The notes: generated from the letters alone by a model not told the origin. Shown: positions 32,039 to 44,462, counted from the stretch's first letter. The stretch is 64,000 bases of DNA from Telmatactis stephensoni (GCA_029948255.1 JALIZF010001868.1:124001-188000); one strand, 5' to 3'. Numbers and translations: made by a program.

Positions 32039-32217
32039 TTGGCTACAAACTATTACGACACATAAGAACTATAATGCCGTTATTTAATTGACATTGTTTT
32101 CAGTGCTTATTGAATGTTGTGCAAGTGACGGTCAAGACATTTAGCACCTACACTGCAGCCCATTTCCGAGATCTCCTAAAATGGTCTATTTCAGTTGTAA
32201 AGATCTAGAGAGACCTG

Positions 32218-32323
32218 GGCCCGATTGTTCGAAAAGCGATTCGTATTAATCCTGGATTCAAATGAATGCTTGTTTTAGATTTAATCCTGCATTAGCCCAA
32301 ATCGCTTTTCGAACAATCGGGCC
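32218..32323. mobile_element. MITE, 106 bp, with 24-bp perfect inverted ends
   Basis: The left end ggcccgattgttcgaaaagc gatt is mirrored exactly by the right end aatc gcttttcgaacaatcgggcc. A related, more diverged hairpin (aatgaatgctaattcagaat, tttatcctggattagtg) lies near 28570-28690. Confidence 0.85.
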
Positions 32324-35300
32324 AGGTAGTAACTAAAAGACCAGCATTTAAAAAACAATGGTAATATGAAGTTGAACAGCTACAGGTGGCAAACTGACTG
32401 CTGTTTTTACAGCAAGAATGCATGCTTTAGAAGCATAGAAGACAATAAATTATTAGCAGGCAAAGTATCGAAAATTAACAAAACTAAAAGAGTTTACAAG
32501 ATGCTTGACATGACTCTCAGCAACCAAGATTATCAATAAATGTGGTAAATCAGAATTAAAAGACTTCAGTAGACTTGTTCAAGCCCCGTAGTGTCTTCGA
32601 TCTTATACGATACAAAACTTCAAGAAAATAAGCGTGACATATTGACTAAAGATTACTTAGAGTCACTTGTAAAATTAGTTTTAGTCAACGTGAGTGCACG
32701 TCACGTGACACTGATTTCTTTTATCACAAGATGAAAGTTTATGATCCGGTAGACATAACAATTCCAGTGAGCTATGCATACTGATGATGTTGATTTATTT
32801 ACCATAAGCATATCAGTATACAAATATCAAGCAGCAATTCTGTTTTCAATCTAACTTTTTTTTCTTTTTACTACCATGCACACAAAATTGCGTAATGTGT
32901 ATTTTTGGCTTTGTTTTCGATATCTACTCTAAAACACAGTTTTGGTGAGACAGAAAGAAAACGCCATTTTTGTCCTGACAGATCAAAACAGATGCGTTCT
33001 CAAAAATATTCGGATTAGCTTGGCCGTACTAGAGTCTACGATCTAATATTGAACAATCTCTGGACTTTCCAGCTCTCCACCCTCTCCCCTCCCCTTCCTC
33101 TGATACACCACCAGTAAACCCTTTGTGTTGGTCAGTATTTCATGTAAGACCAGTGACACTGATTTCTTGAACAGGGTTAGTGTCCAAGGTCTAGGGCCAG
33201 GTCAAGGCTGGTTAGTTTTGAGTACTAAATGACCAAACCATTGGTGGCCATATCTTGTGGACAAACAGCAAATCTTTGTCGACACAGTTAAAAAAAACCT
33301 AAAGAATAACGTGTTAATTGAACTAAGGGATCTAACTAAGGTGATATCTATTTTACGTGGTCAATTTCCTCAATTGTGCAGGTTGTTCAACAAGCACGTG
33401 CTCTAGTAAAGTTGCATAATATTCTAGGACGTTTTGTTTTGTTGTTTGTTGTTGTTGTCGGTTGTTTGTTGAAAATATATATACATATTAAAATAGGTAT
33501 TTTGCATTCAACCCACTTCAATGTGGGATCCAACCCCGGCCCCTCCCGGGGATCCAACTGAGCCCAAAGTGTTTGATTTTTTTGAAGGTTATTTCTCGAA
33601 TGATAGATGTGTTCGAAATATCAGGCATGTTTTCGCGTCTATACTAGCTCTCGGGCGATACCATATATGACCTGGACAACCAGTCATAAATTCAGTCACA
33701 AGCGGTATGTACTGGTAATTCCAGTGCGTGCCGAGTTGGCGCCTGTATACTAGTGAAACACGATAATTAACAACCTTTACTCTTACACAAATTCTTAAAC
33801 TTTTAGGACAAATATGAAAGCTAGTTTTCTTTTTTAAGAACTGAAATCGGTAAAGAATAACAAAACACGCTTGTGACGAATTAGGCACACGTCTTTTTGT
33901 TCTGTTTTAGAAAACTATTTAACTACAATTCTGAACTATTTTCTCGAATAAAAGCCAGTTAAACTAGGGTCTTGTCGTTAAAACCGCAAACTCAAGTCAA
34001 AGTTTTTCCCCTTGAACGCGCGATGTGATTCATTATGAACTCAAAATTGTTGTTGACTTCCCAGTTAACGTTCTTTATATCGAATGTCATTGTCTCATTG
34101 TCTACCTGGTTGTTTATTAAATGAATTCATTTTTATGTTGCTCTCTCGGTTTAGTTTGTCCATCACTGTTATTATTTTCTGTGTGTAGTTGCCAACTCGA
34201 AGGTTTACTGTCATTGACACCCACGTATACGTTCATTTAATTTTTTTTTTCTCTTTATGTTTATTTATTTTTGAAAGTATGTGTGTAAATAAAACAAAGT
34301 TCAAAGCTCAAGTTTAGTCTTCGATTTTTGAAGACACAATTGCAACAGGTGGAATGACTTGCACAACAAATAAAACGCTTTTTACAGGCATGCAGTATTT
34401 ATTAACAGGTGTAAGATGTATGCATCATATTCCAAGCCGGCAATGGCCAGATCAAATAGAATTAAAGCAGTCTGCTTGTCTCACGCTCAACAATTCTCTC
34501 TCTCTGTGTGTAGAAATAATTACGAGTAGCATAGGAGTAGATTTTGTATGGAACGGTACCACGCAGTCACGGCATGCACGGTTACGGCAGGAATTTCGAA
34601 TGTTTTTATAGACAACACTGACAACGATACGGTCACTGCACGGCCACACTGAGCACGGTATGTTTCAGCACTCATACGAAATCTGTTCTATTTCCGCGCG
34701 CGCACTTTTATGTTAGAGTGATTTTCATCGGACTGTGAAATAATTACTAGCTATTAGAGTCGAGTATAGCAGTCAAAATTCAACAAAAGGAAACAATGGA
34801 ATTGGGATCTATTAGTGTGTACTTAGCTTAGTAACTATTTGACAGTTCAATGAAAATTACTCTAGTATTCAAAACTAGTTTGTAATCTTTGTGGATAAAT
34901 TATCTTACCAACCCAGCATGTGGGCATTGGAGAGTGAATCTTTTGAGGGCACTACTTTGCATGGGTACGTTAACATGGACTGTGATTTCGTCCTAGGCCA
35001 AGTACGTCACGCGACGACTGGAGATAGTTTACCCTGCGGCCGGGATGAAAAGATCTTAATATTTTCTATGATCTTAATGTTTTCCTATGGTAGATGACAT
35101 TCGTGCACGTGTAATAAACGCTTAAGAATTCTTTTCAAGGACCACCGTTTAACACAAAGCCGCGTACTAGCTTGTACTTGTCAGGCACGAGTACTTGTAA
35201 ATCCCAAAAATTGAGTTTTAATAACAAGATGATTTATTTTGCAATGCATGGTTGCCTCTTTTGTCAAGTTTTTCTGGACAAATTTTCTTTAGCTTAATTA

Positions 35301-35460
35301 CAATCCAAATATTTGTTACATACAACTTTACGAGTCCTTGTAAGTAACACGCGCTTGTTGAAACGGGTGAAAATGTGAACGTCTCCACGAAAATCATCAG
35401 AAAACCCATCCCGTAACGGAAATCAGCTCGCAAGAATGAATCGCCCATGTAAACACAAAC
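32324..35460. other. Intergenic, no supported gene
   Basis: This is a 3.1-kb AT-rich stretch. Visible items are a small dyad around the ggggatcc/gggatcc copies at 33526-33558 and scattered TTTATTT runs near 34235-34290. None of the open frames (for example 33589-33888 or 34354-34611) shows a domain, signal peptide or splice partner. Confidence 0.5.
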
Positions 35461-35462
35461 AT

Positions 35463-36335
35463 AAGCCTGCCGTACACGTTGAGAAACTGCATGAGGAAAC
35501 TGCCACGCGAAGGCACTCAGTTAAAGCCCGACGCAAACGTTGAGAATGGCGTGAGGAAATGGCTTTGCGCGAGGCACTTAGCCCAGACGTTGCATCTTTG
35601 GCTACGCGAGGCCAAAAATAGAGCAGGTAAAAGAGCACATGGTGAGAATAGTGCCTCGTGTGGCAGTTTCCTCACACAGTTTCTCAACGTGTGCGGCGGG
35701 CTTAAGGCGCTATTACACGCTGCAACTTTTATCTGAAACTTGTGTCAATCGCCGATACGAGACGAGTTTCATAAGGAGTGTTACACGCAAGTTTCTGTTG
35801 CAAGAGTAGAAAGCAGTTCTACTTTTCGTGAAACCGTCTCGTGAAACCGACCGGGGAAAGTTTCAGCTAAAGCCCGCCGCACATGTTGAGAAACTGTGTG
35901 AGGAAACTGCTACTCGAGGCACATTTCTCACCGTGTGCTCTTTTCTTGTTTGATATTTTTGGCCTCGCGTACTGAGCCAAAGATGCAACGTTTGCGGCGA
36001 GAAATTGTCTGAGCTGAGCTAAGTGCCTCGCGTGACAGTTCCCTCATGCGGTTTCTCAATGTGTGCGACGGGCTTAAATGACAATGTTACACGGTGCAAT
36101 TCGTTGTAAAACTTGTCTCGCAGCGGCGATTGAGGCAAGTTTCAGAGAAAAGTTTCAGCGTGTACTAACAGCGACTGTAACAGCGCCTTTAGCTCAGACA
36201 ACTTCTCGCCGCAGACGTTGCTTCTTTGCCTACGTGAGACCAAAAATAGAGCAGGTAAAAGAACGCATGGTTAGAAAAGTGCCTCGCGTGGCAGTTTCCT
36301 CACACAGTTTCTCAACGTGTGCGGCGGGCTTAAAA
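35463..36335. mobile_element. Cluster of two interleaved fold-back MITE families
   Basis: Family L1 has ends like agcccgccgcacatgttgag and ctcaacgtgtgcggcgggct, with inner gtgaggaaactgc and gtggcagtttcctcac. It is seen complete at about 35463-35705 and 35869-36075, and as a right part at about 36190-36332. Family L2 (ggcgctattacacgctgcaa, gaaacttgt, gagtgttacacgcaagtttc) fills 35706-35868 and about 36078-36185. Inner parts share gccaaaaatagagcaggtaa and gatgcaacg phrases. Arg/Lys-rich open frames over the cluster are artefacts of GC-rich arms. Confidence 0.8.
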
Positions 36336-37012
36336 GATACAAATGAATTGGCTAGAAGGTTCCATATAAGTCACATAGTAGTACAAAGATGTTGTTAAGG
36401 TGTGAACCAGAGGTGTTGTGGTACACAAAGCATGTTATTTACCATTTTATGAAAAAAGGAGTTTTATTGAAAGAAAGTTCATAGCGTCCCATGGAAAATG
36501 AAATTGGAATGGCAAAGGAGTTATTCTGGCTACAAAGGATCGAATAACTTGCCTTCATATAATCAGGGTCTTAGTGAATTTTAGTTCTTCAGAATCACTG
36601 AATTATTTGTACTTGCTAAATTAAAATTCGTAGTTCTTTGGTTATCTTTTGAAAATCGTGATGAAAAAATGAAATAGCTAAACTAACTATCCGCTACTGA
36701 AATCTTGTTTAGAGATTGCTGAATTAGTAGTCGCTAGAAATTGAGTAGCCTTAAAGCACGTGATAAAAAGACGCAAAGCACCCGTGCAAAGGGTATATAA
36801 ATTCAATTCAACTACAAAATTAGCTAACGGAAGATGAATTTTACAGGCGGCTTAGTTACCCGCCTCACCATTTTGAAGTTTGGCGACCAATATCACTAAC
36901 AAAGCGAACTAATAAGGCAAAAATATAACGACACACGAATATTCATCTTTCGACTCATTATGACATATGTTCCGTACGAAGTAAATACGATGTACAAGAC
37001 CTTTCTCACTTG
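36336..37012. other. Intergenic, nothing recognised
   Basis: The region is AT-rich, with no repeat partner seen within the window and no supported frame. Confidence 0.45.
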
Positions 37013-37300
37013 GGTAGCAAGGGTGTTGTAGTGGTTCACCTCTCACCGCTGTGGTCCACCGTTCGAGTCCTAGCTCAGACCAGTACGTGCATGAGTTGAC
37101 TTAGTTGCCACGAGGGCTTTTGTGTAGGTACTCCGCTTTTCCTCCCTCTATTAAAACCCACACTGTTTCGATCTGAACTGTGCATAAGACATGGGTTGTA
37201 TGGCGGCAGCATAGTATGCTTCTTTGACTCGTAACCTGTTCAATACTTGAAATTGAAAGAAATTTTATTGTTCTTTTCCAATAGGCTTGTTGCTCGTGCA
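37013..37300 (+). mobile_element. tRNA-derived SINE
   Basis: A pol III A-box-like stretch (gtgttgtagtggttcacc at about 37021) is followed by a B box in the right place (ccgttcgagtcctag at about 37059). Spacing and order match a tRNA-like SINE head. The tRNA fold itself is poor, so it is not a tRNA gene. The non-tRNA body follows; its 3' end is not clear and may extend to the motif at 37387. Confidence 0.6.
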
Positions 37301-37386
37301 CTTAGACCGCTCGAGCATTTACCGTTAATTCTGTTGTTTTGTAACATACAAATATCTCGCGCATGTAACATCATTCCATCATTGCC

Positions 37387-37419
37387 CTGAAGATGGACAA
37401 TTTGTCCGAAAGCTTGGCA
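37387..37419 (+). ncRNA. Hammerhead-like motif (candidate, possibly degenerate)
   Basis: CTGAAGA, a stem (tGGAC aattt GTCC) and GAAA follow the hammerhead core pattern CUGANGA, stem II, GAAA. TGCC just before and GGCA just after can pair as an outer stem. Helix III would be only one pair with a 2-nt loop, so self-cleavage is doubtful. Such motifs are known from Penelope-like retroelements and related small repeats. Confidence 0.3.
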
Positions 37420-37639
37420 TAAAATTAAAGAAAAACGTAGTTGATCTTATTTATTCCTGATAAATTTTATTGTGTTCGATGGGTCGAAAGCTACTAAACT
37501 TATGTTTATGAATATCCCCCTTAAGAATACACGAGGCAAGGGCCTTTCAGTAAGTTTTTAATCATCAGAACTATATGACTGAATTATCTTATAGTAGAAC
37601 AATGGCAAGATTAGGAATCTTTCATCCGCATCTACTTGA

Positions 37640-37990
37640 ACAAGCTTTCCTTGACAATGAAAACCAGTTGCTCGACGTGTAAATGAGTTAAAATGGCACC
37701 ATTATTTTGTTCTTGTCGAGTTTCCTTATCGAAAAGATGGCTTGCCAGTTTTTTCGTCGATGTTGAGGAAGACTTGACAAAGCAAGGATTTGCTCATGTG
37801 GACTGACAACAAAGAAAACTTGACAAGTTTTCCGCCTTGTAGATCAGTTATTTTCCGGGCACAATGAAATTTTTCAAGGAAAACTTGTTTTTCATCTAGA
37901 CAACCAAGTTTTTCTTGACAAGAACAACTTGCTCATCTGTCTGTAGCAAAGAAACATTTTAAAGAAATTAAACCTATCAAGAAAACTTGC
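37640..37990. repeat. CTTGACAA-rich imperfect palindromic region
   Basis: Variants of ctttccttgacaatgaaaac, aacttgacaagttttccg and gtttttcttgacaagaacaa alternate on both strands over about 350 bp. It looks like a decayed fold-back element; ends not resolved. Confidence 0.45.
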
Positions 37991-38520
37991 TTGGAGATGA
38001 ACGGATGTGTTGGCTTTACTGTGTGATGGGGCCGATCTCAGTACAATAGTCTATTTCCATTCATATGATTTAGTCCTGATCAGTAGCTTGCACATTGTCT
38101 CTTCTAAAAGAAATTTTTCTAAGCAAGGCAAAGAAACAAGTCTAGTTACCATGCATTTAGATCATACTGATATAACTTCTTTAGATTGAATTGAAGACGT
38201 TTGGCGAATCGGCGAGGTTTTGCAGAGTTTGGCCACGACCTTTCTCTGAAGGTCTTTTGTCATGATATGACGATCAATAGTGACAGAGACAGGGAAATGG
38301 AAGTTTTACCAATAAAGTCCTTTGTGCCTTTCAACTTGTTCCTTTTTTTCTCTGTTGTTGAGTGTTGTTTTTGAGCGCGTGCTGTTTAATATAATTGTCC
38401 ATTCAGTACACTTTTATTATGGTAGTTAGTAGTGAAACTGCAAAACTTGTCTATCGATAAACGAAAAAATAGAAAAATAAAAAACCGATCCGTTTGAAAA
38501 ATACTAAAGGAAGACAATCT

Positions 38521-38521
<1 letters not shown>

Positions 38522-38584
<63 letters not shown>
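38522..38584. repeat. (AG)n microsatellite, about 31 units
   Basis: This is a pure agagag run of about 62 bp. Confidence 0.97.
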
Positions 38585-38588
<4 letters not shown>

Positions 38589-38629
38589 TAAAAATGTTTG
38601 TGAAGTTAAGTGTTAGTCAAACAAATAGA

Positions 38630-39400
38630 CAAATACAAAACACACAACACCGAATCTATAAACAAATATTCAAAATAGTTGGATAATAGTTAGCCAACAC
38701 ATATTTGATCAAAACACTTCGTTGTTAAAACGGCCGGCTTTAAGGCTTACGAAAATACTTCTTGAAAATCAATTGGTTATTGGGTAGTAAAAATGAAATA
38801 ACGAGAAGCACTCTGTTGTTCAGGACTTGAATTTTTTATTGAATATTTTTCTTGTTTAATTATGTCGTATTGCTATTCAATTTACTTACATTTGCTTTGG
38901 ATGATCATCAGAGGATGATCGAAGTACTATACTCAAATAGAAAATTTGTCATGAGAGCAACAGAGTGCTTCTCGTTTATATTTCAATTTTTATTTCAACT
39001 AGTATCGCATCAACATATTTATTGAATAGTAATCTAAAAATCACATATACTGAAGTCGATACTAAACAATTAATATTTCGTTGAAAAAAGGAAGAAAACC
39101 AAACAAATATTTGATAATAATACTTTGTTGTGAAATGGGAGAAAACGTTTCGGGGCTTACACAAAATACTTATTGGCAATGAGTCAAATAGTTATTGAAT
39201 AATAATCTAAAAATCACATAATACCACATCGATAAACAAATATTTCAGTGTAAAAAAAAGTAAGATAAACAGATATTTGACAAAACAGCTTTGTTCATTC
39301 TGAAATGGAAATAAACTCTAAAATACTTGTTGGCAGTCAAATGCCATTGGGCACAGCAATTCAAAAGCACTTTGTTGTTTCTAAGGTGATTACAACATGT
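38630..39400. repeat. Diverged tandem repeats, about 190-bp unit, about three copies
   Basis: Each unit has a tatttgat, ctttgttgt, tgaaat/taaaac, cttac..aaaatactt, ttggcaa/caatt order: about 38695-38800, 39105-39200 and 39265-39370. Blocks of aaaaatcacata separate them. The copies are strongly diverged. Confidence 0.5.
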
Positions 39401-39855
39401 AGGACAAAAATTCCAGGCACCCGCGCCGTCTACTTGTGTTAAGAATGAAATGAATGAATGCCACTGCACTCAATATCAAACAATACGCGTGTCCTGAACA
39501 AAGCCTGAATTACAGCGCTACTTTATCTAGAATTAACTTACCACCAACAATCGAGAGCCGACAAAGATCTATGAGACAAATGACCAAATCTGACTTGGAG
39601 ATAATCACGACCTGGGGTGAAAAATTCATGTGACCAGGTAAGAAGTGGAACCCTCGTTGAAATAATGCGGTTCACGCCCGAGTTGATAAAAGAAAACACG
39701 AAAAAGGATTTAGATTGAGTGATAGCTGGCAGTTGTTCGGTTTGTCAATTTGTGCTGGTACTTTTCTGTAAAGGAACAGCAGGGCCTAATTACATTCCAT
39801 TCTGCAATTCATCACATTTTAATAATTAATTCAACAAGTTCTAAAGGGCCCGGCA

Positions 39856-39865
39856 ATATATATAA
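39856..39865 (+). promoter_or_regulatory. Probable TATA box of the nuclear receptor gene
   Basis: atatatataa lies 104 bp upstream of the start codon at 39969, behind a GC-rich gggcccggc. Placement fits a 5' UTR of about 75 bp. Confidence 0.5.
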
Positions 39866-39968
39866 CTCGTCACCTAGCAGGAGAAGACCAGAGCACTCGA
39901 ATCGGTCGAGGTGAAAGTAACAAGGTTTTCAGTTTTCTGCAAGTTGAACTAGTTCTTCTTAGTAAGTC

Positions 39969-42900
39969 ATGTCTTCTTGGTCACAGTTGCACGAGGTCTA
40001 TTGGTATGACAACCCAGATAAGACTATCGATTGTGCAGTATGTAGTGCTCCTTCGTCGGGAAGACACTATGGTGTTTTCACCTGCGAAGGATGCAAGTGT
40101 TTTTTTAACAGAACAGTCCGTTATAAGCTAACGTACACTTGTGAAGCTACCGGAAATTGTCGTGTTGATCGTCAAAACCGTACACACTGCCAAGCTTGCC
40201 GATTTCAGAAATGTGTTACAGTTGGGATGAGACGTGAAGGTAAAATTGACAAAATGATGCCCTTTAAACTTTTGTAAAATATGCATTTTAACTTGGCTTA
40301 AAGAAGGGTAATCCGTTTACAAAGCTTTTATCATAGCAAGTTATTCTTTGTTGAAAATCAGTTTTCTACCTTTTTCTGAAGCTATAAGTAAAACTGATGG
40401 AAGATTTTATGTTCGATATACAATACTGAGGGCGCAAAAAAATGTCAGAAGCCAAAGAGGGAGGGAAAAAACAAAAACAAAACAAAAAAACCCTCAGAAA
40501 GAACCTCTTTGGATTGACTTCAGAAATACAAATGAGCGTTTTTCTTTATAAAAAAACATGTTCCCTTAGTGTTAAACAATAATATTTATTTTTTTTGAAG
40601 TAAAACATATACACTTCCGATATCATTATTTTATGATGTAATTTTTGGCAAGAAATCTGTGAACTTAATAAAGCATCTTTTTAATTCATGTTAACTTAAC
40701 TAGTTTCAGTTTTATATAAACGTTTCTTACGCTATAGTCAACTTTTTTAAAGAATTCTCTCATTCAGTACTTAATCAATTTATTTACAATAACTGGTGAA
40801 AGTCCGTTTTTATTTCTCTTCTTTTTTTCTCCTTTTGCACCCATTACAATAATTAACACTTTGTGGTTGATAAAAAGTCGACGTTCCCTTTAGTTCATTG
40901 TGCTATTACAATCATAACTAGTGTAAAAAAAACCCTTATTTCAATCTTTTCTTTTCTTTTCTCTTCAGCAATACGTCGAGGAAGACCAACCAAGTACTCT
41001 TACATCTCAAGATCGTCCAAGTCTTTCACGTCCCAATACGACCTCATCGCAGTTCTCACCCAGTTAGAACGCACAATTCGTCCTCCAATCTCGGCATTCT
41101 CACCCACCAACCCAGCTCAACCTCCACCAAATTTCTACCACCAAATCTGCTCAGTCTTTATCTCGACGTTAGAATGGTCCAGGCGAGTGCCTATGTTCAA
41201 CAACTTGGACGTTTGTGAGCAGTATTTGGTGTTACGGTCAAAATGGTGCGAAATGTTGGCTGTCAGTGCAGCTCAATATAAGCTTCATATTGAAGGGATT
41301 CCAATAGCTTTTGAAGTCGATTCAAACCCCGCGTACTGTAATGAACGTAAGATGCAGCTAAAACGAAGTCTCAGAAACTTCCAAGAGTGTATGTGGAAAC
41401 TGAAAGGATTGGAGGAAGCCGAGTACGCATGTTTAAAAACGATTGTCTTGTTTTCTCCAGGTAAGAGTGTGTTTTTGTTTTGTTTTGTGGTTGTTCCATT
41501 GTTTATTTGTTTACCATTTTGCTTCTTGTTGTTGAAAGTGATTTTTCGGTAGTATTAAGCTAGAATTTTATGGAACCAAACTGGAAATTTTCTCTCACAA
41601 ATTTGTTGTTCTTCTTAACCCCAGTTTTATTCCAATTACAATTCTTTCATCACCAACTTTTAAGGGACTAAAGTGTTTTTGGAAGTCTTTCATCTTCGCC
41701 GATTCACAGCTTTCTACTTCTGTTTTGGTTTACTGGCACCAGTGGAATTGAGATTTTATTATCAATTTGTGTATTGTTTTGTGAAGAATGATGAATAAAG
41801 CGAAAAATAATAATTTCAAATGCACGATATTTTAATGCTTGCTAGTTTGGAAATTCTTTGTTTCTAGTTCTAGAACTTTCTCTTTGTAAAGCAGGCATCA
41901 CGTTCTCGATTCAGCTCAACGCTATCCACTTAATTCAGTGTCCCAAAGACCTAATTGAAAGTCAAGTGCCGACATTTTCTCCCAATTTTTGTGCAAACAT
42001 TGAAGTCAAGTGCTAACTTTCAATGTTTAATTCACCTTGTCGACCAAAGACATCATCGGTGACCTCCCCTACCTGTAAACAAGCGTTAAACAAGCAAGCA
42101 GGGTCATGACAATTGCTTCGGGTCAACAAAAGGCCATCAAACTGTGGATTAGTTACCAGAAATAGCACGTGGCAGTGACTTGCAATTAGTCAAGGGGAGG
42201 GCAGCTATGAATAACGGAATGTTTGTGAAATATGATTTGCTGGATTTGCTGGTAATATTAAAGTTGGGGTGGACCTTAAATATTATGTAGTGTTCTCTGC
42301 GGCGGGAAAACACAATGCAATACAAGGCATCTATTAGCTGTTGTATCAATAGGTCTTAATAAATACAATTCGATGAAATACTCCCACATCAACAACCCAT
42401 GCCAACTAATAATTAATTCAAGAATTAAATTCAAGAGAGATTTTGTTATTATCGTCCCAAGTAAATTGACCAACATCGACGCCTACCGCAATATTTTAAT
42501 TCCTTCACTCAATTCAATTTATGACAAATTTTCTTTGGCAGATATTATATGCTCGTATGGATGAGAAAATTTGACCAAATTTTATATGACAAATAATACA
42601 TTTATTTCATATGACGATGAAAAAAAATTCATAGAAATTCTTTTAAAGAAAATTTACTAGGCCTTAACTTATATATCACATAAATTTGCTATATTGAAAT
42701 ACAAACTGATGAAAATGTTATTCATTTCTTAGATGCGTCTGAAGGCCCCTACGCTCAGGACTTTGAGTCACTTCAAGACATGGTTCTCTCTGCCTTGGAT
42801 CGTTACTGCAGAGCTCGATTTCCCGAGGAGCCCTCGAGGTACGGGAAGGTCCTTCTTAAGTTAATGCACCTAAAGAGCATCATTGCCGAAGACATCGAGG

Positions 42901-43019
42901 CCCTTGTCTTCTCTAAACTGTTCCCGCACTCGTCGGTCAGCGGTTTCATTAGAAATCACCTAGCAACGGAAGCCGCCATTGCTGAACAACGACTTTCTCC
43001 TCCAAAAGAAACTGAGTAA
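39969..43019 (+). CDS. COUP-TF/NR2F-like nuclear receptor, three coding exons, 349 aa
   Basis: The exons are 39969-40239, 40969-41460 and 42733-43019 (GT-AG, phases match, 1050 nt with stop TAA). The DNA-binding domain spans residues 22-87: zinc ligands Cys22, 25, 39, 42 and Cys58, 64, 74, 77, then VGMRREAIRRGRP across the first junction, as in NR2F proteins (MRREAVQRGR). The P-box reads [10 protein letters not shown], so Cys44 replaces the usual Gly. The ligand-binding domain has the helix 3-5 region ([25 protein letters not shown]), then [14 protein letters not shown] at the second junction and [15 protein letters not shown], closely following COUP-TF. The final AF-2-like helix ([12 protein letters not shown]) lacks the acidic residue of NR2F AF-2 (LIRDMLL). 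It would be a nuclear transcription factor binding direct-repeat half sites by family knowledge. It is probably a diverged cnidarian NR2 member, not a strict NR2F orthologue. Confidence 0.9.
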
Positions 43020-43562
43020 AGAGAACGAGTCGTGGATGAGACAGGTGCAAAAAGGATAGGTTCGAGCAAAGACGACCTGCTGGAATCTTGCCTCAGTTAA
43101 TGACATGCAGAATTCCTTTCGGGCGGACAAATGTTCTAGTCATTCTCTAGAGATAGATAGTATATAGATTAAAAAGAACTAAGAGGATATTCATAATTAT
43201 AATATATAGGCTAGGTCTACAGTACGTACTAAGATACTGTAATAGTTATTTTTGTAGTGTTGGATAGTATTGCACTCAGTTTTTTATATGAATGACTAGC
43301 TACGGACCAAGTAATACACCACCATGAAAGTGGCCATGCAAATTCACGACAGAGACGATCTGAATCCGCCCAGATCGATTCAAATTCAAATTGATTGCAG
43401 GTTTTCCTTTGTTGTCTACAAAAACTGACTGTAGGAAAAGTTGTGTAAAAATATTCATGCACTTTAGATAATTTTTTTACAACTTTTTCTTCAAAGCCGT
43501 TCGTACTGTGTTCTGTGCTGTGAATCTGTACTGGTTATTATCCAGTGTTGTTGACACGAAAA

Positions 43563-43568
43563 AATAAA
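43563..43568 (+). terminator. Possible polyadenylation signal of the nuclear receptor gene
   Basis: AATAAA lies about 545 bp after the stop codon. It is directly followed by the end of a MITE (43580), so the mature 3' end may lie at the transposon edge. Confidence 0.4.
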
Positions 43569-43579
43569 ATGATTATATG

Positions 43580-43686
43580 CAAGAGACTATAATACTAAGA
43601 GAGCGCAACTTAGTATTGATGTCTGTGCGATGCTCGCGCGCGCAAGACTCTTAAAGGCTCGCAAGACACGTATTATTGTCTCTTGT
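43580..43686. mobile_element. MITE family H, copy 2 (short, 107 bp)
   Basis: caagagactataatac at the left and gtattattgtctcttg at the right are inverted ends. The left subterminal region (gagagcgcaacttagtattg, atgtctgtgcgatg) matches the 49639 copy, and the right half is mostly deleted. Confidence 0.75.
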
Positions 43687-43856
43687 TGTATGATGAATAT
43701 GTAAATAGAAGCAAAACTAATTACGAAACAATTAAGTATTATTCATAATTACTGTCTCTTGCCATGGCAACATGACACCATCACTTGTACAAATGATTTA
43801 AATTCAATAAACTAAAGACAAAAAGGTTTAAAATGTTTCTTGATATTTTAATATTG

Positions 43857-43912
43857 CTATGATATGATATGATGTGATATGATATTATATGATATATGAT
43901 ATGATATGCTAT
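43857..43912. repeat. (GATAT)n microsatellite
   Basis: gatat/gatgt units run for about 55 bp with minor variants. Confidence 0.85.
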
Positions 43913-44147
43913 TGTCAAGACAAAACGGATGTAAATATATATATGAACTTAAAGTAGAACGAACAATGTAAGGCAAAATTACTGAAGATTTCTTCCTTCC
44001 TTCTTAATTCCTTCGCTTAATTAATTCTTCTTCCTTTTCAAAAGTATAAACCGTAAGCCAATGTCTATGTAAACCTTATATGGATGTTCGCGCTGAAATT
44101 GCAAATGAGCAATATGATTATTTTGACACCGCGAGAAACGGACAAAA

Positions 44148-44462
<315 letters not shown>

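Noticed and set aside
35479..36398. Arg-rich frames 35479-35736 and 36078-36398
   Set aside because: They lie over GC-rich MITE arms, show no domain, and equivalent frames are broken in sister MITE copies.
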